A DNA stretch of 38,056 nucleotides from CAYUWG01 sp964448285 (lineage in GTDB: Bacteria > Bacteroidota > Ignavibacteria > SZUA-365): NCBI GenBank assembly GCA_964448285.1, contig CAYUWG010000034.1, positions 1-38,056 on the forward strand, written 5' to 3'. Shown piece by piece: positions 1 through 8,844 of this stretch. A program made the position numbers and the translations under genes. Under the pieces are notes generated by a model. That model searched no databases. It was given only the letters and a program-made list of their open reading frames with translations, and had not been told where the DNA came from. Every line of letters begins with the position of its first letter. Within the stretch, counting starts at the first letter, position 1.

Positions 1-25
1 CGAAGCGTTGCGACTTTCGCTTCGA

Positions 26-1171
26 CTAATCCATCGTTTGCTTTCGAATCCTTAAGCTATCGATGAGAAACGCCGAGTAGTTGAAGGACGCTTCCGTCAG
101 CAACTCATGGGCGCGAAGAAGCGCGTGCTCTTCTTTCAGGTTCGATGCAAACTCGATGATCGCTTTCAATCCGAGCGCTTGTGCTGCCGCATCAAGCTCG
201 CCTTCGACTTTTCCGGCGAAAGCAATGACAGGCTTTCCACACGTGTTCGCACGATAAGCAACTGCCTGCAGCGCTTTCCCCTGATATGTTTGGCTGTCGA
301 TTCTTCCTTCCCCGGTAATCACCACGTCTGCTGATTCGCATAACGTATCGAAGGAAACGATATCGAGAAGTTTCTCTGCGCCGCGCGTGAGCTTTCCGCC
401 GCAAAGAGAAAGCGCGAATCCTAATCCGCCCGCTGCTCCCATTCCTTCCGCATCGACATCGAGTGATGGTTCGATTTTGCAAACATACAGCGCGAAAGCA
501 TCGACCGCCGATTCGAGTTGGAGAATCATCGCTTCCTCTGCGCCTTTTTGTTTTCCGAAAACATGCGTCGCTCCGCGAGCACCGGTCAGGGGATTGCGGA
601 CGTCGGCAAGGATTGTCAGGGAAACATCTTGGAATAGTTCGCTCAATCGTTGCAGATCGATGCGTGGCAGGCGTTCGAGGGCAATGCATGTATCCCATTC
701 GTTCTCGAAAGGAGGAACGATGCCGAGCGCTTCCAACATGCCGAGGCCGCAGTCGTTCGTTGCGCTGCCTCCAAGTCCGATGATCAATTCCGTACAACCG
801 TCATTCAGCGCTTGAAGGATTGCATCACCGAGGCCATGACTGCTCGTCCGCTGTGGATTCCGTTGCGATACTGGTACAAGCGGAAGTCCGATGCACTCAG
901 CCGATTCGATGACCGCCGTTTTGCCGTCGTTGACTGTTCCCCATCGTGCCTCCACTTTGTCGCGCAACGGACCGCGAACGACAGCACGGCGAAGTTCAAA
1001 ATCGCTGTGCACCTGAAAAACATCGAGCGTTCCTTCGCCGCCGTCTGCGATGGGACAGAGGGTTGTCGTTACATCCGAAGTGCGTTTGTGAATTCCTTCA
1101 GCGATGCACGCTGCGGCTTCGCGCGATGTGAGCGAGCCTTTGAACGATGATGGAGCGATGAGACAGTGCAC
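26..1171 (-). CDS. Glycerate kinase (GarK/GlxK family)
   Basis: Cytoplasmic enzyme that phosphorylates D-glycerate with ATP, feeding it into lower glycolysis. The protein opens with the family hallmark APSSFKGSLTS within its first residues and carries GLGGSATNDCGLG and GEGRIDSQTYQGKA, all typical of type 1 glycerate kinases. I chose the GTG at 1169-1171 because it gives 381 aa, the usual length, and puts APSSFKGS where the family has it. A TTG at 1265-1267 would add 32 residues with no family counterpart. No clear Shine-Dalgarno precedes the GTG. It is divergent from the MFS gene at 1317. The product class is secure; the exact start is less so. Confidence 0.88.
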   Translation of the reverse strand: MHCLIAPSSFKGSLTSREAAACIAEGIHKRTSDVTTTLCPIADGGEGTLDVFQVHSDFELRRAVVRGPLRDKVEARWGTVNDGKTAVIESAECIGLPLVPVSQRNPQRTSSHGLGDAILQALNDGCTELIIGLGGSATNDCGLGMLEALGIVPPFENEWDTCIALERLPRIDLQRLSELFQDVSLTILADVRNPLTGARGATHVFGKQKGAEEAMILQLESAVDAFALYVCKIEPSLDVDAEGMGAAGGLGFALSLCGGKLTRGAEKLLDIVSFDTLCESADVVITGEGRIDSQTYQGKALQAVAYRANTCGKPVIAFAGKVEGELDAAAQALGLKAIIEFASNLKEEHALLRAHELLTEASFNYSAFLIDSLRIRKQTMD

Positions 1172-1316
1172 AGTGAGTCGTTGGATGAACGCGGGTCTAT
1201 CATAAACAGAATTCCGAAATACGCCAAGCATCAACGCGATAACGACAAGTTTTCCTATTTTCCTCAACCACGACGAGCTATGCTCGTTTCATTCATCGAC
1301 CAAAAATCAATTCTCC
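1172..1316. other. Divergent intergenic region with small hairpin
   Basis: This 145-bp gap separates the divergent glycerate kinase and MFS genes and must hold both promoters. The only structure I see is an inverted repeat at 1273-1287, ACGAGC-TAT-GCTCGT, with 6-bp arms and a 3-nt loop. It could be an operator or chance. No convincing -35/-10 pair was identified. Confidence 0.3.
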
Positions 1317-2591
1317 ATGACTGAGCAGCAAACGACCATAACACAGCCGCCTCGTTCGTACCGGTGGGCGGTCCTTCTCATCATCAGCATTGCGATGTTC
1401 GGAAACTACTACGTCTATGACAGCATCGCGCCGATTGCCGATATACTCAAGGCCGACCTCGGCTTCACCGACGAAAATATCGGGAGTCTTTACTCCTTCT
1501 ACAGCATCGCCGCGGTGATCGTGCTTCTCATCGGGGGAATCATTATCGATAAGATCGGTACCGTGAAATCATCGCTCATCTTCGGAGCGATCTGTACGGT
1601 CGCCGCAATCATGAATGCGATGACTTCCGATCTGAGCGTCATGCTCGTATCGCGCTTCCTTCTCGGGATAGGCTCCGAACCGCTCATCGTCGCGATCACG
1701 ACGGCGCTTGCGAAGTGGTTCAAAGGCAAAGAGCTGAGTTTCGCCTTCGGCATCAATCTCACGATTGCCCGGCTCGGCTCCGTCGCGGCTGATAACTCGC
1801 CGAGTTGGGCAGGATTCGCGTACACGGGATGGCATGGACCGCTCGTCGTTGCTGCGATCATCGGGGGCCTTTGTGTAGTCGGAGTTGTCGCGTATGGCAT
1901 GTTGGAAACGCGAGCGATGAAGCGCTACACGCTCGGAGAAGCATCGCAAACCGATAAGCTCGTGCTTTCCGACTTGTTCAAATTCAGCCCGTCATTCTGG
2001 TTCGTCGTTGCGCTGTGCATCACGTTTTACTCCGCCATCTTCCCGTTCAGAAGTTTTGCGATCAAGTTTTTCATCGAAGCATTTGCCATGACGCGAGAAG
2101 CTGCCGGCAGCATGAACAGCATCCTTCCGCTTTCCGCGATGATCGCCACTCCGCTGTTCGGATTGCTCGTCGATAAGGTCGGCAAGCGAGCGTTGTTCAT
2201 GATGTTCGGTTCGTTCCTTCTCATGCCGGTGTTCCTCATCATGGGCTATCAGCTTTTGCCGCTTGGCGTCCCTGTTGCCATGATGGGTATCGCCTTCAGT
2301 CTCATCCCCGCGGTGATGTGGCCCTCCGTTGCGTACATCGTCGAAGAGAAACGACTGGGCACGGCATACGCGGTGATGACGCTCATCCAGCAGATAGGCG
2401 TCGCAGAGATGAACTGGCTTATCGGCTGGGCGAACGATACTTCTGGCGCGAGCGCATCCAACCCGGATGGATATGTCATGGGCATGTGGATTTTCTCCGT
2501 GTTGGGTTTCGTCGGATTCTTCTTTGCGGTGATGCTTCGACGTTCCGAAACCGGACCGAATGCTCATGGACTTGAGACGATACGGGCATAG
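1317..2591 (+). CDS. MFS transporter
   Basis: Inner-membrane major facilitator of 424 aa, the normal size for a 12-helix MFS carrier. Hydrophobic segments alternate with short loops. After helix 2 comes GGIIIDKIG and, in the second half, GLLVDKVGKR, the two pseudo-symmetric MFS loop motifs (D-x-x-G-x-R/K type). The region RFLLGIGSEPLIVAITTAL resembles motif B. The sequence recalls MFSD1-like and related organic-solute carriers, but the substrate cannot be read from it. Starts at ATG 1317, preceded by an A-rich stretch without a strong Shine-Dalgarno. Glycerate kinase is the divergent neighbour, so a three-carbon acid substrate is possible but speculative. Confidence 0.85.
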   Translation: MTEQQTTITQPPRSYRWAVLLIISIAMFGNYYVYDSIAPIADILKADLGFTDENIGSLYSFYSIAAVIVLLIGGIIIDKIGTVKSSLIFGAICTVAAIMNAMTSDLSVMLVSRFLLGIGSEPLIVAITTALAKWFKGKELSFAFGINLTIARLGSVAADNSPSWAGFAYTGWHGPLVVAAIIGGLCVVGVVAYGMLETRAMKRYTLGEASQTDKLVLSDLFKFSPSFWFVVALCITFYSAIFPFRSFAIKFFIEAFAMTREAAGSMNSILPLSAMIATPLFGLLVDKVGKRALFMMFGSFLLMPVFLIMGYQLLPLGVPVAMMGIAFSLIPAVMWPSVAYIVEEKRLGTAYAVMTLIQQIGVAEMNWLIGWANDTSGASASNPDGYVMGMWIFSVLGFVGFFFAVMLRRSETGPNAHGLETIRA

Positions 2592-2682
2592 GAGAACTTT
2601 GCGCTGAAGGGAAGCTCGGTATGAGCCGTTCGAACGTTGGTGCAAAGAGATATGAACGGATGTTGAATCACAGTTGAATAGG

Positions 2683-3981
2683 ATGTTGCGCTTCATCTCG
2701 CCATTTCAAGAGTTTCTAAAAACGCAGGCTGCATCGGGAGTCCTGCTTATCGCCGCAACGGTTCTTGCGCTGGTCGTCGCGAACTCGCCGTTGCACGATT
2801 CCTACAATCAAATACTGCATGTTCACGTTACGCTGGGTTTCGGAAATGTCCTCATCGATAAGCCTGTCCTCCTTTGGATTAACGATGGATTGATGGCGGT
2901 CTTTTTTCTGTTGATCGGTCTGGAGATCAAGCGGGAAATACTTGTCGGCGAACTTTCCACGGTTCCTTCTGCAATGCTGCCGGTGGTCGGTGCCTTCGGT
3001 GGTGCAGTCCTACCGGCGCTGATCTTTCTCTGGTTGAACGACGGAACGGACTTCGCTCGCGGATGGGCTATTCCGATGGCTACGGATATCGCTTTCGCCG
3101 TCGGCCTTTTAGCGCTCCTCGGATCGCGCATTCCCGTTTGGGCGAAAGTGTTTCTCACCGCTCTTGCCGTCGTGGACGATCTTATCGCCGTGCTCGTCAT
3201 CGCGTTTGCATATACGGACGAGATCAGTAGTTCGGCATTGTTGATCGCCGCGCTCTGCGTCGGTGCACTCATCCTGATTCGGATAGCCAGAATTTATCGG
3301 CTCGCACCGTACCTGATCGTTGGCTTCGTCTTTTGGATCGCCGTATTGAAGTCCGGAGTCCATGCGACGATTGCAGGCGTCATGCTTGGCCTGTTCATTC
3401 CCGCATCGCGGAAACCTGAAGCACCGGACACGATCGAACAGACGGATCAAGGGCTTGCGCTTCTCCGGCAAGCAGCGACGGAATCACCGGAACGGAAAAA
3501 AGAGCATAAAGCATCCGCATTGACGGCACTGAAGGAAGTTGTCCTTCATGCTGAATCACCATTGCATCGTCTCGAACACGCTCTGCATCCATGGGTTGCG
3601 TTCGGCATCATTCCGCTGTTTGCATTTGCCAATGCTGGCCTTGTGTTGTCCGGTGAAATGATCGGCGTCTCAATCGTATCGTCGCTTGCGTGGGGAATCA
3701 TGCTTGGCCTCTTCGCCGGAAAGATGATCGGTATCGTCGGTTCCGTTTTGCTGTTGAAGGCGTTCGGTGTTTCACCGGGAAGTTCCGGTGTGAATTTTAT
3801 GAAAACACTGTGGGGAATTTCTCTCCTCGCAGGGATCGGATTCACGATGTCCATCTTCATCGCCGGACTTTCCTTCGGTGAAGGACAAGCGCTGGAGATT
3901 TCGAAATTTGGAATACTGTTGGCGTCGCTGTTCAACGGAATTCTTGGATATCTCGTATTGAGGACGTTACAGAAAACATGA
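2683..3981 (+). CDS. nhaA: Na+/H+ antiporter NhaA
   Basis: Integral membrane antiporter that expels Na+ in exchange for H+, giving salt and alkaline-pH tolerance. The 432-aa product shows family signatures in order: SGVLLIAATVLALVVANSP in helix 1, WINDGLMAVFFLLIGLEIKRE, WAIPMATDIAFAVGLL, and LAVVDDLIAVLVIA with the paired aspartates D165 and D166, matching the E. coli ion-binding pair Asp163/Asp164. A polar insertion of about 60 residues near residues 245-305, rich in Glu, Lys and Ala, lengthens the central loop, as in other NhaA proteins of about 430 aa. I chose ATG 2683; an in-frame TTG lies 9 bases upstream. Confidence 0.93.
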   Translation: MLRFISPFQEFLKTQAASGVLLIAATVLALVVANSPLHDSYNQILHVHVTLGFGNVLIDKPVLLWINDGLMAVFFLLIGLEIKREILVGELSTVPSAMLPVVGAFGGAVLPALIFLWLNDGTDFARGWAIPMATDIAFAVGLLALLGSRIPVWAKVFLTALAVVDDLIAVLVIAFAYTDEISSSALLIAALCVGALILIRIARIYRLAPYLIVGFVFWIAVLKSGVHATIAGVMLGLFIPASRKPEAPDTIEQTDQGLALLRQAATESPERKKEHKASALTALKEVVLHAESPLHRLEHALHPWVAFGIIPLFAFANAGLVLSGEMIGVSIVSSLAWGIMLGLFAGKMIGIVGSVLLLKAFGVSPGSSGVNFMKTLWGISLLAGIGFTMSIFIAGLSFGEGQALEISKFGILLASLFNGILGYLVLRTLQKT

Positions 3982-4055
3982 TAACGTCCATGCGAATTGC
4001 CAAGGGAAATACTACAACACAGGAACAGCATTTTAACGATGAATAGCAATCACCG

Positions 4056-4718
4056 ATGCCACCAAGAATAAAGATCTGTTGCATCAGCAACGTCGAAGAA
4101 GCCAAGCTTGCGATCGAGTGGGGTGCTTCGGCGCTCGGTCTTGTGTCTGAGATGCCCAGCGGCCCCGGTGTCATAGAAGAAGAACGCATTGCAGAAATCG
4201 TGAAGACGCTTCCTGAGGGAATCCGTTCGTTCTTGCTCACAAGCAAACAGGAGCCGGAAGCGATCATCGGACAGCAGCAGCGAACGGGTGTGAACACGCT
4301 TCAACTCGTCGATTCCATGACGGTGGAAGCTTACGGAAAACTTCGAGCGGCATTGCCGAACGTACATTTGGTGCAGGTGATACATGTTCGCGACGAGAGT
4401 GCGATGGAGGAAGCTCTGACCGTCGCACCGTACGTCGATGCAATCCTGCTCGACTCCGGAAATCCAACGCTTGCCGTGAAAGAGCTTGGCGGTACGGGAC
4501 GCGTGCATGACTGGCGCTTGAGCAGGATGATCGTCGAAGCCGTTCCCGTACCGGTCTATCTTGCCGGCGGTCTGAATGCGCAGAATGTTCGGGAAGCGAT
4601 CGAGCGCGTTCAGCCCTTCGGTCTCGATATCTGCAGCGGCGTTCGGACCGACGGTCGCCTCGATGAGACCAAACTTTCGGCCTATATCAGAAATGTTCAT
4701 CAACTGAATGAAGTGTGA
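4056..4718 (+). CDS. trpF: Phosphoribosylanthranilate isomerase (TrpF)
   Basis: TIM-barrel isomerase that converts N-(5-phosphoribosyl)anthranilate to the carboxyphenylamino deoxyribulose phosphate in tryptophan synthesis. The 220-aa protein begins RIKICCIS, the family KICG motif; C8 aligns with the catalytic cysteine. D133 in ILLDSG is the expected general acid. The phosphate-binding end is present as LAGGLNAQNV and GLDICSGVRTDGRLD. No other trp gene is in this window: it sits between nhaA and a sigma factor, so it is an orphan relative to the usual trp operon. KICC in place of KICG is a slight departure from the consensus. Confidence 0.9.
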   Translation: MPPRIKICCISNVEEAKLAIEWGASALGLVSEMPSGPGVIEEERIAEIVKTLPEGIRSFLLTSKQEPEAIIGQQQRTGVNTLQLVDSMTVEAYGKLRAALPNVHLVQVIHVRDESAMEEALTVAPYVDAILLDSGNPTLAVKELGGTGRVHDWRLSRMIVEAVPVPVYLAGGLNAQNVREAIERVQPFGLDICSGVRTDGRLDETKLSAYIRNVHQLNEV

Positions 4719-4721
4719 GCG

Positions 4722-4730
4722 TGATATATT
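4722..4730 (+). promoter_or_regulatory. Candidate extended -10 promoter of sigZ
   Basis: The sequence TGATATATT lies just after the trpF stop and about 50 bases before the sigZ start. It fits an extended -10 element (TG, one base, TATATT). No good -35 lies 17 bases upstream. The same nine bases occur before the first DUF1573 gene at 32548-32556, which supports a real signal. Confidence 0.4.
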
Positions 4731-4780
4731 CGATTGGTTGTTCTGGATTCGCACTGCTAACGAAATAATTTGAGATATCG

Positions 4781-5344
4781 ATGTTACAAAGCACCTCACA
4801 ACTCTTCACGCAGTTTCATGATTCGTTGAAGGATTTCATCCGCTGGCGTGTCTCCGATGAGGATGCCGCCCTGGACTTGCTGCAGGAAGTATTCCTTCGC
4901 ATTCATTCGAACATCGGCTCGCTTAAAGACTCAACGCGCGTGCAAAGCTGGGTGTATCAAATCACACGCAACGCGATCATCGATTATTACCGCACGAAGA
5001 AACCCCGTGAAGCATTGGATGAAACACTCCTGCCATCGGAGGATCCGGACGACGATGCAGCACACCGGACACTCTTGCCGTCAATCCGCAAAATGGTGGA
5101 TGTGCTTCCGGAGCCTTACCGCGAAGCCATCACGCTGACGGAGTTCGAAGGGATTTCCCAAAAGCAGCTCTCTGAGCGGCTTGGCATTTCCTTCTCCGGC
5201 GCGAAGTCACGGGTCCAGCGAGGACGCGCAATGCTCAGGAACATGCTCGAACAATGTTGTCACTTCGAGTTCGATGCTTACGGGACAATCGTCGAGTACC
5301 GGAAAGTGGGACAGTGCTGTTGTTCGATCGCGAAAAAGGATTGA
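4781..5344 (+). CDS. sigZ: RNA polymerase sigma factor, SigZ type (ECF-like)
   Basis: Alternative sigma factor of 187 aa. Region 2 covers roughly residues 10-75, with DLLQEVFLRIHSNI and the DNA-melting and -10 recognition stretch WVYQITRNAIIDYYR. Region 4 covers about residues 105-160, with LPEPYREAITLTEFEGISQKQLSERLGIS followed by the helix-turn-helix GAKSRVQRGRAMLR. The C-terminal tail holds two cysteine clusters (CC near residue 164 and CCC near 180) around FEFDAYGTIVEY, typical of SigZ proteins and possibly redox- or metal-sensing. No anti-sigma gene is adjacent; the next gene, about 100 bases on, is a symporter. The family call is firm; regulon and signal are unknown. Confidence 0.85.
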   Translation: MLQSTSQLFTQFHDSLKDFIRWRVSDEDAALDLLQEVFLRIHSNIGSLKDSTRVQSWVYQITRNAIIDYYRTKKPREALDETLLPSEDPDDDAAHRTLLPSIRKMVDVLPEPYREAITLTEFEGISQKQLSERLGISFSGAKSRVQRGRAMLRNMLEQCCHFEFDAYGTIVEYRKVGQCCCSIAKKD

Positions 5345-5352
5345 GCCTTTGT

Positions 5353-5372
5353 GTGCTGAAGAGAATCAGCAC
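5353..5372 (+). other. Perfect 7-bp hairpin after sigZ
   Basis: GTGCTGA-AGAGAA-TCAGCAC forms a perfect 7-bp stem with a 6-nt loop eight bases past the sigZ stop. No T-run follows, so it is not a canonical intrinsic terminator. It may stabilise the sigZ mRNA end or act as an operator for the symporter operon. Confidence 0.4.
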
Positions 5373-5384
5373 GATGGAAATGAT

Positions 5385-5390
5385 TATAAT
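5385..5390 (+). promoter_or_regulatory. Candidate -10 box of symporter operon
   Basis: A perfect TATAAT hexamer stands 52 bases before the symporter ATG, in an AT-rich patch after the hairpin. The bases 17 nt upstream do not match TTGACA, so this is a partial promoter call. Confidence 0.3.
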
Positions 5391-5442
5391 TCACATAGCC
5401 GATAATCGCCCGCGGTTTCATGTTGTATAGAACAAATCATTC

Positions 5443-7335
5443 ATGAAGTCCATCAACGCCATCGATTCCATCGTTGTCGGTGCATACTTTCTTCTGATGC
5501 TTGGAATCGGATTGTATTTCATGCGTGTGAACAAGGGTGCCCGCGAATATTTCGCCGGCGGGAACCTCATCCCATGGTGGGTGTCCGGCATGACGATGTA
5601 CATGGCGAACTTCAGCGCATGGACTTTCACTGGCGCGGCGGGTTTTACGTATAGTACCGGCTGGTTCGCAATTCTCTACTTCGCGATATGGCCGATTGCC
5701 TATTTGACCGGCACATACCTGACGGCGGAGAAATGGAGAAGGACGCGTTCCATTTCACCCGTGGAGTACACTCAGGAGCGCTTCAACAAAACGACGCAAC
5801 AACTCTTCGGCTGGGTGATCGCCCTCAACTTCATGCTGACAGCCGGTGTACAATTGGCAGCAGTGTGCAAGCTTCTCGCACCGGTGTTGGGAATCGACCT
5901 CACCATACTCACGATTGCGACTGGAATTGCAATATTGCTCTATACGTTTCTTGGCGGTGTGTGGGCTGTCTCAATCACCGACGTCATTCAGGGCGTCATC
6001 CTGCTCAGCGTCACGTTCTTCATCATGCCGATGAGTCTTGCACTCATCGGCGGATTCGACGTGCTCATCGAGCGAATTCCATCGCTGTCGTTCGATCATA
6101 TATATAACAACGTGCAGTATAACGAGCACTGGTTGCTTTCCATTTTCATCATCATGAGCATCGGAGTTGCCGCCGGGCAGGCGCAGCGATTTTATAGCGT
6201 AAAGGACGAACGTTCTGCGAAGCGCGTCGGAGTTTTTGCCGCGATCTTGTTTCTCACTGTCCCGCTCGTGTTCGGAATACCACCCCTCGTTGCCCGGATT
6301 CTCTGGCCGGACTTCACCGTCGAGAGCTTCTTTCAACCGTACATCGGCAAAAATCCGCAGGACCTCGTGTTCATCGCACTCTGTCTCAAACTGCTGCCGA
6401 ATGGATTGATCGGTATGTTCATCGCTGCGATGTTTGCCGCGACGATGAGCACGCTGAGTTCGGTGTTCAACATGGTTTCCTCCATACTCGCGAAGGACGT
6501 GTATCACGGTCTGATCAACCCCGATGCTTCGGATGGACAAATTCTCAGGGCAGGCCGCCTTGCATCGGTGTCGATGGGCGTCGTCGTAACGACGCTGGGC
6601 GTGGTGTTCATTCATTCTCAGCTTGGCATCTTCAACATCATGCAAATCTTTTTCACGCTATTGAACATTCCCATCGTCGTTCCCATTGCTGCCGGCTTGC
6701 TCTTTCGCAGCGCGAACAGATGGGCTGCCATAGCGTCGATCGCCGTGGGACTGACGGTCGGAGTATTGACGCGCTACGTTCTCAATTGGGAGATTGGATA
6801 CCAGGTATATGCCCAATTCCTCAGCAGTCTCGGGATGTTCATTCTGTCAGGACCATTGGGTCGTTTGTATAGGGATTCACGGAAAGTGGTATATGGCATA
6901 GGCGGTTTTGTAACTCTTCTCTATGCAAGTGTGTCGTACCTCAGTGAATTTGGTTCATCCCTGGATATAGTGATAGGTTTTTCGGTGTCGGTTCTTCTTG
7001 GTGCTGCTGTAGTCCTTTTCAGTGCACTGTTTGCGAGGACGAACGCCGACGCTGATGAACGGGTCGCACGTTTCTTCTCACGCCTCGACTTACCGGTTGA
7101 CGTGCGTGCCGAAGTGATCGCAAAAGGGAAGCGCGAGCGTTCAACGATGCCTTTCGTCGGCCGGGTGATCGTGGGGATCGCGGTGTTTCTTTCTCTCCTG
7201 ATTTTCACTCGGCTCAACGACAGCGAGTTGATGACGCTTCTGTTTATGGTCAGTGCGTTACTCGTGCTTGGAGGGGTGTTATGGTATGCCGGACGGCGGT
7301 CCTTATCGCCGCTGGGAGAGGAGTTGAATTCATGA
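5443..7335 (+). CDS. Sodium:solute symporter (SSS/SGLT family)
   Basis: Sodium-driven inner-membrane symporter of 630 aa. It starts SINAIDSIVVGAYFLLMLGIG, then shows the SSS signature YFAGGNLIPWWVSGMTMYMANFSAWTFTGAAGFTY, the sodium-site region MFIAAMFAATMSTLSSVFNMVSSILAKDVYH, and well over ten hydrophobic segments. The last roughly 120 residues add a soluble DERVARFFSRLDLP linker and two more membrane segments, making it longer than simple SSS carriers. The overall style is that of SGLT-like sugar transporters. The stop codon overlaps the start of the GHMP kinase gene (ATGA), so uptake and phosphorylation of one sugar is the natural reading. The substrate itself cannot be named. Confidence 0.9.
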   Translation: MKSINAIDSIVVGAYFLLMLGIGLYFMRVNKGAREYFAGGNLIPWWVSGMTMYMANFSAWTFTGAAGFTYSTGWFAILYFAIWPIAYLTGTYLTAEKWRRTRSISPVEYTQERFNKTTQQLFGWVIALNFMLTAGVQLAAVCKLLAPVLGIDLTILTIATGIAILLYTFLGGVWAVSITDVIQGVILLSVTFFIMPMSLALIGGFDVLIERIPSLSFDHIYNNVQYNEHWLLSIFIIMSIGVAAGQAQRFYSVKDERSAKRVGVFAAILFLTVPLVFGIPPLVARILWPDFTVESFFQPYIGKNPQDLVFIALCLKLLPNGLIGMFIAAMFAATMSTLSSVFNMVSSILAKDVYHGLINPDASDGQILRAGRLASVSMGVVVTTLGVVFIHSQLGIFNIMQIFFTLLNIPIVVPIAAGLLFRSANRWAAIASIAVGLTVGVLTRYVLNWEIGYQVYAQFLSSLGMFILSGPLGRLYRDSRKVVYGIGGFVTLLYASVSYLSEFGSSLDIVIGFSVSVLLGAAVVLFSALFARTNADADERVARFFSRLDLPVDVRAEVIAKGKRERSTMPFVGRVIVGIAVFLSLLIFTRLNDSELMTLLFMVSALLVLGGVLWYAGRRSLSPLGEELNS

Positions 7336-8213
7336 GATGCAAAGTGAAAGCGCCGGTACGCATCGACTTTGCCGGTGCCTGGACCGACGTGCCGATATTC
7401 TCTGATGAGTTAGGCGGAGCGACGATCAATGCTGCGATAAACCTCTATGTCACCGGCGAGCGCGTAGATGATGAGAACATGCTTTCGGTATCGTATGCGA
7501 GCGCGATACCGACGGGCAGCGGTCTCGGGAGTTCAGGTGCGCTCAACGTTGCGTGGTTAGGACTCGTCCGAGGGAAGCAGCCTGAGACGCTTCGGGAAAG
7601 AATAGCGATTGCCGAGCAAGCATATCAGGTCGAACGCATCCTCGGGATCATTGGCGGCAAACAGGATCAGTGTGCGGCGGCAACCGGAGGAATCCATCTT
7701 TTCAAATTCACGCGCGCCGGTATTTCTGCATTTCCCATCTCGATAACCGAGTCACGCATACAAGAGTTGGAAGCGCATCTCCTTTTATGCTATACAGGCG
7801 ATTCCCGCCTCTCATCAACCATACACGATAGCGTCTGGGGAAACTTCACGAGAGGGGATACACGATTGAAGGAAACCCTCCTCAGAATGCGTGACTCTGC
7901 GTACGTCTGTTGGAACGCTTTGGAGAAAGCTGACCTTGTCGGCTTTGGGAAAGTTCTTACAGAGCAATATCACGATACGTATGCACTCGATCCTTCAACG
8001 AGTAATGAACGCATCGAGCGTGCATTCACGGTCGTGAACGATGAAATTCTTGGCGGGAAACCCACTGGCGCTGGAGGCGGTGGCTGTATGGTATTTTGTT
8101 GTATCAGTGAAACTGCGAAGAGAAAAGCAGGGGAAAAGCTGAATGCCGAAGGGTATCGTGTTTTAGATTTTCGTTTCGATTTCGAAGGTTTATGTGTTGA
8201 CACGATCGAGTAA
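7332..8213 (+). CDS. GHMP-family sugar kinase (fucokinase/HddA-like)
   Basis: Cytoplasmic ATP-dependent sugar kinase of 293 aa. It opens KAPVRIDFAGAWTDVP, the fucokinase/heptose-kinase form of GHMP motif 1. The ATP loop PTGSGLGSSGA occupies residues 60-70, GGKQDQCAAATGG carries the likely catalytic aspartate, and motif 3 is GGKPTGAGGGGCMVF. Best matches in style are L-fucokinase and D-glycero-D-manno-heptose 7-phosphate kinase (HddA); the sequence does not settle which. I chose ATG 7332 because it overlaps the symporter stop by 4 nt. An upstream start at 7281 would add 17 residues unlike the family and a longer overlap. Confidence 0.85.
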   Translation: MRCKVKAPVRIDFAGAWTDVPIFSDELGGATINAAINLYVTGERVDDENMLSVSYASAIPTGSGLGSSGALNVAWLGLVRGKQPETLRERIAIAEQAYQVERILGIIGGKQDQCAAATGGIHLFKFTRAGISAFPISITESRIQELEAHLLLCYTGDSRLSSTIHDSVWGNFTRGDTRLKETLLRMRDSAYVCWNALEKADLVGFGKVLTEQYHDTYALDPSTSNERIERAFTVVNDEILGGKPTGAGGGGCMVFCCISETAKRKAGEKLNAEGYRVLDFRFDFEGLCVDTIE

Positions 8214-8844
8214 TCGAACGATTCGCGTTCAAAGATATTTCGATTCTCATGTTCAAAGCTTTCATGAGAAATATGAGATACTCAGTAAACCTGTAAGGCG
8301 AGTGACGAACGCACTCAGAAAGTCGATGATCCTTCGATATGAGAGGACGATGGCGCATATCGGCCCGTTGAATGGAAAGTCCGTGATGGACGTCGGTTGT
8401 GGATCGGGATTGTACGTTGTCGCACTGAAGGAGAGAGGAGCGCGAAAGATCGTTGGAATCGACCTTTCTGCAAATATGCTCGAGTCTGTTCGGCGGCGAA
8501 TAGGCTCAGACACGAATGATGTTGATTTGATTCAAGGCGAATTCATTGCACTGGAGTGCGAGTCTGTCGATTTCACGATTGCGATGGGGTATTTCGACTA
8601 CATTGCCGATCCGCAAATCCATCTTGAGAAAATGATTCGATTATCGCGGCAAGCCGTCTTTGCGTCCTTTCCGCGATGCGATTGGTTATGGCCGCAACGA
8701 TGGTTTCGATATACCATCAATGGTTGTCCCATCCGGTCGTATTCTGCGAAGGAAATCAGAGCGATGGCGGAAGCAGCCGGCTGTACAGACTTCGAAATCA
8801 GCCTGTTGGCGCGTGATTACTATTTGGAGATCCGCAGAACGTGA
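8194..8844 (+). CDS. Class I SAM-dependent methyltransferase
   Basis: Rossmann-fold methyltransferase of 216 aa. Motif I is VMDVGCGSGLYV near residues 65-76, followed by GIDLSANMLESVRRR (motif II acidic residue) and FTIAMGYFDYIADP. The substrate is unknown. The family looks like small-molecule or lipid/sugar methylases rather than DNA methylases: there is no NPPY/DPPY. The GTG start at 8194 overlaps the kinase gene by 20 nt, and the end overlaps the deacetylase GTG by 4 nt. The gene therefore belongs to the coupled cassette and probably modifies a glycan or lipid-linked precursor. Other weak in-frame starts exist within the first 20 codons. Confidence 0.78.
   Translation: MLTRSSNRTIRVQRYFDSHVQSFHEKYEILSKPVRRVTNALRKSMILRYERTMAHIGPLNGKSVMDVGCGSGLYVVALKERGARKIVGIDLSANMLESVRRRIGSDTNDVDLIQGEFIALECESVDFTIAMGYFDYIADPQIHLEKMIRLSRQAVFASFPRCDWLWPQRWFRYTINGCPIRSYSAKEIRAMAEAAGCTDFEISLLARDYYLEIRRT

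Noticed and set aside
4050..4799. 249-codon antisense frame over trpF
   Set aside because: TrpF catalytic residues are intact on the + strand; the antisense frame has no family features.
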